Under the pieces are notes generated by a model that made no database searches, was not told the DNA's origin, and saw only the letters and a list, made by a program, of their open reading frames with translations. From Chloroflexia bacterium SDU3-3 (GTDB lineage: Bacteria; Chloroflexota; Chloroflexia; Chloroflexales; Roseiflexaceae), in NCBI GenBank assembly GCA_009268125.1, contig WBOU01000003.1, forward strand, positions 186,001 to 250,000: a stretch of DNA of 64,000 nucleotides, written 5' to 3'. A program made the translations under genes and the position numbers. Shown piece by piece: positions 58,023 through 64,000 of this stretch. The first letter of the stretch is position 1. Each line of letters begins with the position of its first letter.

Positions 58023-58520
58023 ATGGAGCTAGAGCTATGGATCATGGGGCGGCTGCTGTGCGCCGTGGCGCTGGGCGGCGTGATCGGCTTTGAGCGTGAG
58101 CAGACCGGCAAGGCCGCCGGGGTGCGTACCCACATGCTGGTGGCGCTGGGCGCGGCGATGTTCGTCTCATTCAACAGCCTGTTCACCCTGGCCTCGCAGC
58201 CGCTGGCCCCCGCAGGCGGGCCGGGCAACTTCCGCATCCAGATCGAGCCGCTTGCCACCATCGATGCCGTGGTCACCGGCATCAGCTTCCTCTGCGCCGG
58301 GCTGATCTTCGTCTCGCGCGAGAGCGACAAGGTGAAGAACCTGACGACCGCCGCCTCGATCTGGGTCACGGCGGCCATCGGCATCGCCGTGGCGCTCGAC
58401 CGCTACCTGATCGCGGTGGCGAGCACCGCCATCGTGCTGGTCATCCTCAACGGGCTGGGCGGGCTGCTGCCCGCTGCGCGGCGCGATAGCCCCACCCAGC
58501 CCGGGCGCGGGGCCGACTAG
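58023..58520 (+). CDS. MgtC/SapB-family membrane protein
   Basis: 165 residues from the ATG at 58023 with AAGGAG upstream. The family start (LLCAVALGGVIGFEREQTGKAAGVRTHMLVALGAAMF) with the G-x-E-R and R-T-H motifs, then VVTGISFLCAGLIF and KNLTTAASIWVTAAIGIAVA, gives about four to five membrane helices. MgtC proteins help growth in low magnesium or inside host cells by acting on other proteins, not as transporters. The short cytoplasmic ACT-like domain of virulence MgtC is absent. Its stop overlaps that of the convergent small gene. Confidence 0.93.
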   Translation: MELELWIMGRLLCAVALGGVIGFEREQTGKAAGVRTHMLVALGAAMFVSFNSLFTLASQPLAPAGGPGNFRIQIEPLATIDAVVTGISFLCAGLIFVSRESDKVKNLTTAASIWVTAAIGIAVALDRYLIAVASTAIVLVILNGLGGLLPAARRDSPTQPGRGAD

Positions 58521-58858
58521 CCTGCCCCAGGCGGCTCCGCCAGCCTGATTATCGGCTGATCCAGCGCATCCAGCCAGCTGCGGATCCCATCACGCCCCAC
58601 CATATACCCATCATCACCCTGCGCCATGCAGTCCAGCCCGGTGAGCAGCAGCCACTCAAGGTAAGCGCGCAGCTCGGCCACGCTGGCAAACTGCGGCGAC
58701 AGCGGCGCAAGCGCGTGGCCCACCACTGCGCCGCCTGCATCCAGCTCGGCCTCGTGGATGGCATAGCTGGCCTGCGCACTAGCCTCATACCACACCAAGC
58801 GCGGGGCATGCGCCACCCCGCATGATGCTGGCGAAAGCCCCCAACAACCATCCTCCAT
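58517..58858 (-). CDS. Small hypothetical protein
   Basis: 113 residues, acidic, no membrane helix. The pattern (PRLVWYEASAQASYAIHEAEL, GHALAPLSPQFASVAELRAYLE) looks like a folded alpha/beta protein but no family is recognised. Its last four bases overlap the stop of the MgtC-like gene. No clear ribosome site. Confidence 0.5.
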   Translation of the reverse strand: MEDGCWGLSPASCGVAHAPRLVWYEASAQASYAIHEAELDAGGAVVGHALAPLSPQFASVAELRAYLEWLLLTGLDCMAQGDDGYMVGRDGIRSWLDALDQPIIRLAEPPGAG

Positions 58859-59322
58859 CGCGCCTCCTGCTACATCGTGGTGGTGGGCTACGTCTGGTGG
58901 CCCACTGTTCCATCATCCCGACCGGCGTTATGACATGGAATCGTTATTCTATTCACAATTATCTTCAAATTACAGAAGAATCTGCGGATATCAGCCAAGA
59001 AGATTATGCTCTATCATCACAATTTCTCATTTTCAGTCTGGGCAGAATATGTTATACTCTCCCTTACCAATTCTATGTGCCACGAACTAATAGACATGCG
59101 AAGTAAACCATGGCGGTTTATTCACGTATGCAGATTCACGTGCCCAAATAATTTCATCACCGAAATCGTTATCGCCGTACGTTCAACATCATAGAAATAA
59201 AAGGGTAGCAATGAAACCATAACCCAACATCCAAACCACGATAGGTTTCACACACACCATAGCTCATCGTGTCTTTTTTCATGCCCGTTCCCCATGGGCA
59301 GCTAGAATATAAGGATGTTGCC
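58859..59322. other. Intergenic, AT-rich region before the first STAS gene
   Basis: 464 bp without a convincing gene, of distinctly higher AT content than its left neighbours. A TTATACT stretch near 59050 is a possible -10 box for the STAS operon. Confidence 0.5.
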
Positions 59323-60339
59323 GTGTTACGCACACTCTTCGCTATACGCACATCGGACCCCGATCAGTACTTTCGCGGCATGCTACTCAAGGGCATCACG
59401 CTGATTCTTGGTCTCGGCTCGCTGCTCGATATGCTCTTGGTTGCCATCCAGAACCCGCAAAGCGCAATCTTTTGGGGCACGCTGGTCGGCTCGATCGCGG
59501 CATGTATTGTCTTTGGGCTGGCGCATCTTGGGCGCATCAACGTAGGGGCCATTATCCTCGCTATCACCTTCTTGGCCATCACCTGTATCGTTGTGCCAAA
59601 TGAGAACCTGATCTATAGCCCGATTATTCTGATCTTCCTCTTTCCCATTCTGATTGTTGGACTGACGATAGATGCTACCGCATCAGCGCTTTTTGGTAGC
59701 CTCACGGTCATTGTGCTTGGGATACTTCTGCTCGTGAGCTATATCCCACAAAATTCTTGGAGCTTGCTTGCTATCTTGCTGCTTACTATCACCACAACGT
59801 TTTTATGGCTCGTGCTCTTCACCCTTGAGCGGGGCCGAAACCAAGCCCGCAAGCAGGCCCACGATCTTCAAGCAGCGCAGAATGTCATCCTCGCCCGCGA
59901 AGACGATCTCCAGGCCACCAACCAGCAGATGCAGAAGAAGAACGCCGACCTTGAGCATGTGCTAGAGCTGGTCAACCAGCTTGAAACGCCGATCATCCCG
60001 CTCACCGACGAAAGCCTGATCGTCCCGCTGGTCGGGCATCTCGATACGCGGCGGATCGAACATATACGCGAGATGGTGCTCGCAACCGTCTATCAGAGCC
60101 ATGCACGCTTCGTGCTGATCGACCTGACCGGCATTGCGATCATTGACACTGGTGTCATCAGCCGTCTCAACCATATCATCAAATGTATCCATCTGCTCGG
60201 AACGGAGGTACTTCTGACTGGCATTCGGGCGGATACCGCAATCACTATGACCACACTCGGAATCGACTTCGCTGACGTCTGGACATCAGCCAACCTTTCC
60301 GACGGAGTACGCCATGTCCTACGGCAAGTAGCTGTCTAA
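59323..60339 (+). CDS. Membrane-anchored RsbR-like STAS protein, paralogue 1
   Basis: 338 residues from a GTG at 59323, chosen because AAGGAT precedes it and the protein then lines up end to end with the two paralogues downstream. Order: short conserved start (FAIRTSDPDQYFRGMLLK), about six membrane helices (to ~residue 170), a coiled coil (ARKQAHDLQAAQNVILARED and on to ~230), then a STAS domain (IVPLVGHLDTRRIEHIREMV). The two positions expected to be phosphorylated by an RsbT-type kinase are Thr276 (IIDTGV) and Thr308 (AITMTT). It would act as a membrane stressosome sensor. The isoprenoid-synthase gene follows 15 bp later. Confidence 0.85.
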   Translation: MLRTLFAIRTSDPDQYFRGMLLKGITLILGLGSLLDMLLVAIQNPQSAIFWGTLVGSIAACIVFGLAHLGRINVGAIILAITFLAITCIVVPNENLIYSPIILIFLFPILIVGLTIDATASALFGSLTVIVLGILLLVSYIPQNSWSLLAILLLTITTTFLWLVLFTLERGRNQARKQAHDLQAAQNVILAREDDLQATNQQMQKKNADLEHVLELVNQLETPIIPLTDESLIVPLVGHLDTRRIEHIREMVLATVYQSHARFVLIDLTGIAIIDTGVISRLNHIIKCIHLLGTEVLLTGIRADTAITMTTLGIDFADVWTSANLSDGVRHVLRQVAV

Positions 60340-60354
60340 TGGTGGAGGTCTCCA

Positions 60355-61407
60355 ATGACGACGCTTACATTCCCCCAGCAGTTCCAGGGATTCTTTCACA
60401 GAACCAAAAGCCAGTATCTACCGCCACTGCTAATGGCACGAGCGACCCTGAATGATATTTCGATCCCCGACACGTTCGAGCCATTCTACGCCTATGCGGT
60501 AAAAGAGAATCCCCAGCCCTCATTTATGCTCCTTCCGCTCATGTATCTGGGCATCGCCGATGCCTATACAGGAATAAATGAGCGTCACCACCGCTATCTG
60601 CCATATATTATGCTGATGATGGAGCTCTGCGCCATCATGGATGATACCGTGGATCGCACGCCTATGCGATCCAGCAGACCAACCTTTACCCAGCGATTTG
60701 GCGAGGAGAGCGCAACTCCCTTCAGCGTCACGTTGCTATCGATAGCAACCCACGAGACATCGCGGCACGAGCCGCAGCTGCTGCCAGCCCTTCATCAGCT
60801 CGTAAGCGAGCTAGGATCGCGTGAGCTGTGGGAGATGCACAACCGCTATCCGCATCACACGCTTTTCAACCAGTGGCTCGACAACCGCTATGCCCAGGTC
60901 TCGCCTGCGATCGAATATGTCCTCAACGGGGCGCTCAGCATGGCCGATGGCCCCCAGCTTTCGCCCGCCGTCGTAGATGCATTTGCCCGCATCTTCCAAG
61001 ACGTGGACGATGTGATCAACATCATCGAGGCGCGCGAGAACGAGGGCGAAAACCGCGACCTTGACCTGGGCATTGTCACCTACCCGCTGATCGCCGCGTG
61101 CGAGGCGGTGCCAGGGCTGGATCGCGCGATCACACAGTTCTGGCAGCCCTACCACGCTATTGCCAAGCTGCCGCGCGCCCAGTTCCTCGCCGAGCTGCCC
61201 GGCGTGATCGCCGCCCAGCAGCAAGCCAGCGACCATATCTACGAGTGCTTCCACGAGTATGGCATCCCGGCCACCATCCGCCACATCGAGGAAGACTGCG
61301 CCATCTGCATCGAGAACACGCCCGAGGGGCCGCTGCGCACGATCATCGAGGAGTTCGTGCTCACCTTCGCCGCACGTATCCCGCAGCTGCACGTGCGCAC
61401 AGTCTAG
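60355..61407 (+). CDS. Polyprenyl-synthetase superfamily protein
   Basis: 350 residues with a strong GGAGGT site. An all-alpha isoprenoid-synthase protein: first Asp-rich motif DDTVD at 96-100 followed by RTPMRSSRPTFTQRFGEES (the R-x-x-R-P pattern), second motif FQDVDDVINIIE at 214-225, and a late LGIVTYPLIAA where chain-elongating enzymes have K-T-x-P. The Asp motifs suggest magnesium and diphosphate binding; the missing Lys in the K-T region and low overall similarity make a terpene-cyclase-like or regulatory role equally possible. It lies in the operon of the first STAS paralogue and ends at a terminator. Confidence 0.8.
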   Translation: MTTLTFPQQFQGFFHRTKSQYLPPLLMARATLNDISIPDTFEPFYAYAVKENPQPSFMLLPLMYLGIADAYTGINERHHRYLPYIMLMMELCAIMDDTVDRTPMRSSRPTFTQRFGEESATPFSVTLLSIATHETSRHEPQLLPALHQLVSELGSRELWEMHNRYPHHTLFNQWLDNRYAQVSPAIEYVLNGALSMADGPQLSPAVVDAFARIFQDVDDVINIIEARENEGENRDLDLGIVTYPLIAACEAVPGLDRAITQFWQPYHAIAKLPRAQFLAELPGVIAAQQQASDHIYECFHEYGIPATIRHIEEDCAICIENTPEGPLRTIIEEFVLTFAARIPQLHVRTV

Positions 61408-61440
61408 CGACACAACCGCACTACTGCTGATCGCATACAC

Positions 61441-61482
61441 AACGCCACCGCCCGCGCAAGCTTCTGCGCGGGCGGTGGCGTT
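61441..61482 (+). terminator. Terminator after the isoprenoid-synthase gene
   Basis: 18-bp perfect stem AACGCCACCGCCCGCGCA (61441-61458) with its complement at 61465-61482, 6-nt loop, followed by GCGC and not by a U-run. Confidence 0.65.
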
Positions 61483-61587
61483 GCGCAAGCACAGGCTGGG
61501 CAACGGCAGAAACACCGCCCTATCGATGGGATGCGCAATGCAGGCACATCCAGCAGCATGCGCCCACATCCCTATAAATTCACCTCC

Positions 61588-61601
61588 TTTTGCGCTAAAA
61601 T
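61588..61601 (+). promoter_or_regulatory. Promoter-like motif upstream of STAS paralogue 2
   Basis: TTTTGCGCTAAAAT, 64 bp before the ATG. The same motif with one change (TTTTGCGCTACAAT) lies 65 bp before the start of paralogue 3. TAAAAT/TACAAT would be the -10 box; no -35 box was recognised. Confidence 0.6.
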
Positions 61602-61665
61602 GAAGAGAGAATCGCACAGGCGCACCCCACAGTGCCAGCTTTGAAGATAGCAAAGGGAAGGTACC

Positions 61666-62685
61666 ATGCTCAGCACCATCTTCGGCATCCGATCCAGCGA
61701 TCCCGATCAGCGGTCCCGTGGCCTTCTGCTCAAATGTATCACGATCATCTTTGGGCTAGCCATCCTCAGCTCATTCACGATCACCATCCTCGGCCAGCAG
61801 ATCGCCCAAAAGATCCTAATCGGCGACATTGCCATGCTGCTGATCTCGGTGGCGGTGTTTGTGCTGGCCCACGTGGGGCGCGTGAGCTTGGGCGCAATGG
61901 CGCTCGCCATCCCACTGATGCTCAGCATCTTTATCACCCTGCCGCACAATCAGCTGCTCGAACGCCCCACCATGGTGACGCTGTTCTTCCCCATGATGAT
62001 CATCGGCCTGACCGTGCACGCCAGAGCCGCCGCGATCTTCTCGGGCATCACGCTGCTGATCACCGCCGCGCTGCTGATCGCCGGTAATATCCCCTTCACC
62101 TCGTTCAGCATCATCGCCCTCGTGCTGCTGGTGATGACCATGATCTTCATCTGGCTGATCATCTTCACCATGGAGCGTGGCCGCGACAGCGCGCGCGCCC
62201 AGGCCGCCACCATCCAGCAGAGCAAAGATCTGCTGCAGGCCAGCGAGCGCGACCTGCAGGCCACCAACCAGCAGATGCAGCAGAAAAATGATCAGCTCGA
62301 ACACGCGCTGAACCTCGTGCAGCAGCTAGAGGTGCCGGTCATCCCGCTGATCGCTGGCGCGGTGGTGGTTCCAATTGTCGGCTACCTCGATAATCGACGC
62401 CTCGACGCCATCCAGCGCAACGTGCTCTACAGCATCCACACCCACAACGCCCGGTTTGTGCTGATCGACCTCACTGGCCTAGCCCAGTTCGACAGCGAGA
62501 TCATCCGCCAGTTCCAGCGGCTAGTGCAGGGCATCTCGCTACTGGGAGCCGAGGCGCTGCTCACCGGCATCAGCGCCGAGATCGCTGCCAGCTTGATCGA
62601 TAACGAGATCAGCTTTGACCATATCTGGACCTCGGGCAACCTCTCCAGTGCAATACGCTATGTGCTGCAAAATGCCACTGTCTAG
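61666..62685 (+). CDS. Membrane-anchored RsbR-like STAS protein, paralogue 2
   Basis: 339 residues, AAGGGAAGG before the ATG. Same layout as paralogue 1: FGIRSSDPDQRSRGLLLK start, about six membrane helices, coiled coil (SERDLQATNQQMQQKNDQLE), STAS domain (VVPIVGYLDNRRLDAIQRNV). The predicted phosphoacceptor positions are Ser277 (FDSEI) and Ser309 (IAASLI), i.e. Ser in place of Thr at both. The arginine of the G-I-R motif is also replaced by Ser (GISAE). It has its own promoter motif, so it can be made independently of paralogue 1. Confidence 0.85.
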   Translation: MLSTIFGIRSSDPDQRSRGLLLKCITIIFGLAILSSFTITILGQQIAQKILIGDIAMLLISVAVFVLAHVGRVSLGAMALAIPLMLSIFITLPHNQLLERPTMVTLFFPMMIIGLTVHARAAAIFSGITLLITAALLIAGNIPFTSFSIIALVLLVMTMIFIWLIIFTMERGRDSARAQAATIQQSKDLLQASERDLQATNQQMQQKNDQLEHALNLVQQLEVPVIPLIAGAVVVPIVGYLDNRRLDAIQRNVLYSIHTHNARFVLIDLTGLAQFDSEIIRQFQRLVQGISLLGAEALLTGISAEIAASLIDNEISFDHIWTSGNLSSAIRYVLQNATV

Positions 62686-62715
62686 CTTGCCCAGCGCCCC
62701 GCCAGCACCCGATCA

Positions 62716-62729
62716 TTTTGCGCTACAAT
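62716..62729 (+). promoter_or_regulatory. Promoter-like motif upstream of STAS paralogue 3
   Basis: TTTTGCGCTACAAT at nearly the same distance from the gene as the motif of paralogue 2; the conserved spacing suggests duplication of gene plus promoter. Confidence 0.6.
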
Positions 62730-62794
62730 AAAACGGGGCCTACGCCAATCAGATATATGGTCAATGCGGCTTTCCGCAACACGTCACAAACACT

Positions 62795-63814
62795 ATGCTT
62801 GCAGCTATCTTCACTATCCGCACTACCGACGCCGATCGTTTCGTGCGCGGCATCCTGCTCAAGAGCATGGTGCTGATCAGCGCCATCGGCCTGATCACCA
62901 TTTTCATCATGGTCGACCCAAACTCGCCGATGCGCCAGAGCATAAACGCTGGCATCTTCGCGATGCTGGCTTGCCTGCCCATCGTCTTCGCACTGGCGCA
63001 CTATGGCAAAATCCACACGGGGTCACTGCTGCTGGCCATCCCGCTGCTGCTGGTGATCTTCTTCGCCGTGCCGCGCACCGAGGTGCTAGAAAAGCCCAGC
63101 ACGATGCTGCTGCTCATCCCCACGCTCATCGTAGGCATCACCATCCACTCGCGGGCAGCGGCGATCTTTGCCGCCAGCACGGTGGTGCTGGCCGTGGCGC
63201 TGATGTCCAGCGGTTATGTCCCATCGGTGCGCGGCACTAATCTGGCGGTGGTCTACCTGGTCGCCACGTTGCTATTTATCTGGCTGCTGATCTACACCCT
63301 AGAGCGCGGGCGCGACGAAGCTCGCAAACAGTCGGCGGCAGCGCAGCAGCGCCAGGCACTGCTGGCCGAACGCGAGCAGGAGCTGCAGCATAACAATGAT
63401 GACATGCAGCTCAAGAATGCCGAGCTAGAGCGCGCACTGGCCCTGGTGCAGCAGCTCGAGATGCCGATCATCCCAATCGGCCACAGCGCGGTGATTGTGC
63501 CGCTGGTTGGCCACATCGACATGCCGCGCGCCGAGAAGATCCAGGCCAACATCCTAGGCAGCGTCTATCAGCAGCGCGCAAACCATGTAATCATTGACCT
63601 CACTGGCGCAACCGAGATCGCCCCCGAGGTGAGCGATCAGCTGCTGAAGATCATCCACACCATCGCACTACTGGGCGCGCATGTGATGCTCACCGGCATC
63701 AGCAGCACCATGGCGATGGCTCTGGTGGAAAAAGACATCCGGCTTGATGGGATCTGGACGTCGGGCAATCTGGCCGATGCTATCCACTATGTCATCGAGC
63801 ACTCGGCACCCTAG
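62795..63814 (+). CDS. Membrane-anchored RsbR-like STAS protein, paralogue 3, without phosphoacceptors
   Basis: 339 residues. Same plan (FTIRTTDADRFVRGILLK, membrane helices, coiled coil EREQELQHNNDDMQLKNAEL, STAS domain IVPLVGHIDMPRAEKIQANI). At the two positions where paralogues 1 and 2 have Thr or Ser it has Pro277 (EIAPEV) and Ala309 (MAMALV), so it should not be switched by an RsbT-type kinase; it could be a constant structural member or dominant form of the complex. Weak ribosome site. A long hairpin follows. Confidence 0.85.
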   Translation: MLAAIFTIRTTDADRFVRGILLKSMVLISAIGLITIFIMVDPNSPMRQSINAGIFAMLACLPIVFALAHYGKIHTGSLLLAIPLLLVIFFAVPRTEVLEKPSTMLLLIPTLIVGITIHSRAAAIFAASTVVLAVALMSSGYVPSVRGTNLAVVYLVATLLFIWLLIYTLERGRDEARKQSAAAQQRQALLAEREQELQHNNDDMQLKNAELERALALVQQLEMPIIPIGHSAVIVPLVGHIDMPRAEKIQANILGSVYQQRANHVIIDLTGATEIAPEVSDQLLKIIHTIALLGAHVMLTGISSTMAMALVEKDIRLDGIWTSGNLADAIHYVIEHSAP

Positions 63815-63828
63815 CTGCTCGCCAGATG

Positions 63829-63888
63829 CTCAGCACATGGATATATGACACCACATTTTTGATCGTGGTCTATATATCCATGTGCTGA
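63829..63888 (+). terminator. Long imperfect hairpin after STAS paralogue 3
   Basis: TCAGCACATGGATATAT pairs with the complementary arm ending at 63888, and inside it ACCAC pairs with GTGGT; total length about 60 bp. AT-rich for this window; no U-run follows. Confidence 0.6.
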
Positions 63889-63919
63889 TTAACAGCAGGA
63901 TGCACTCCCCCTTGGCGCA

Positions 63920-64000
63920 CCCCTGCAAGAGCCTATGCCGCCCCTGCAAGAGCCTATGCCGCCCCTGCAAGAGCCTGTGCCGCCCCTGCAAGAGCCTGTG
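63920..64000 (+). repeat. 21-bp tandem array running off the window end
   Basis: Units of CCCCTGCAAGAGCCTATGCC plus G begin at 63920, 63941, 63962 and 63983, with a single A-to-G change in the last two. Same unit length as the array at 29844, different sequence. Confidence 0.9.

Noticed and set aside
63920-64000. Possible CRISPR array
   Set aside because: Head-to-tail 21-bp units without unique spacers; the same holds for 29844-29990. No cas gene is recognisable in the window.

Overview
The window looks like a chromosomal stretch of a high-GC, probably filamentous member of the Chloroflexota (class Chloroflexia, in the broad neighbourhood of Roseiflexus, Kouleothrix and Herpetosiphon). This is inferred from gene content only: large GAF/PAS sensor proteins, an RsbRD-like kinase beside rsbT/rsbX, membrane-anchored RsbR-type STAS proteins, a Thr-Pro-rich surface protein and many dispersed intergenic repeats. 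No rRNA or tRNA gene was seen, and no plasmid, phage or insertion-sequence transposase gene is recognisable.

Layout. (1) 1-5.8 kb: end of an envelope polysaccharide cluster (DegT aminotransferase tail, three family-4 glycosyltransferases, a polysaccharide deacetylase) with a PhzF-family gene on the other strand. (2) 5.8-9.8 kb, minus strand: rsbT-like switch kinase, rsbX-like phosphatase and a multi-GAF/PAS histidine kinase, apparently one operon; then pfkA. (3) 11.9-19.7 kb: two membrane GT-C-type glycosyltransferases, a ThrH-type HAD phosphatase, a GT2 glycosyltransferase, a flippase-like membrane protein and a FixH/YtkA-like lipoprotein. (4) 20.5-30 kb: a TPR protein, a Ser/Thr kinase with WD40 repeats, a VOC protein divergent from a WYL regulator, a GntR regulator next to an aldehyde dehydrogenase, and a phosphodiester-glycosidase-like exported protein. 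(5) 30-43 kb: uvrA, an ABC-2 exporter, a membrane protein, a response-regulator/GAF/PAS/adenylate-cyclase fusion, pyrC and an NSS-family transporter. (6) 43-50 kb: old yellow enzyme, two small Cys-rich proteins, three GNAT proteins, serC, a phospholipase-C-like protein and a DUF4279-like gene with an apparent frameshift. (7) 50.5-58.9 kb: LamG protein, an AT-rich spacer, pectinesterase, Thr-Pro-rich surface protein, aspS, PEBP protein and MgtC-like protein. (8) 59-64 kb: three tandem paralogues of a membrane protein ending in a coiled coil and an RsbR-like STAS domain; the first is followed at once by a polyprenyl-synthetase-like gene.

The strongest candidates for something undescribed are the STAS triplet and an intergenic repeat. 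In the STAS triplet the two predicted phosphoacceptor positions read Thr/Thr, Ser/Ser and Pro/Ala, and the second and third genes share a promoter-like motif at nearly the same distance from their starts. The repeat is about 180-230 bp, with eight full or partial copies, and its main hairpin changes sequence between copies while keeping its pairing. The same intergenic regions hold a second dispersed repeat family (the CACGAAG type), a small element with terminal inverted repeats, and two 21-bp tandem arrays.

All domain and family names come from reading the translations; no database search was run. Domain boundaries are approximate and the phosphoacceptor alignment to RsbR is from memory.
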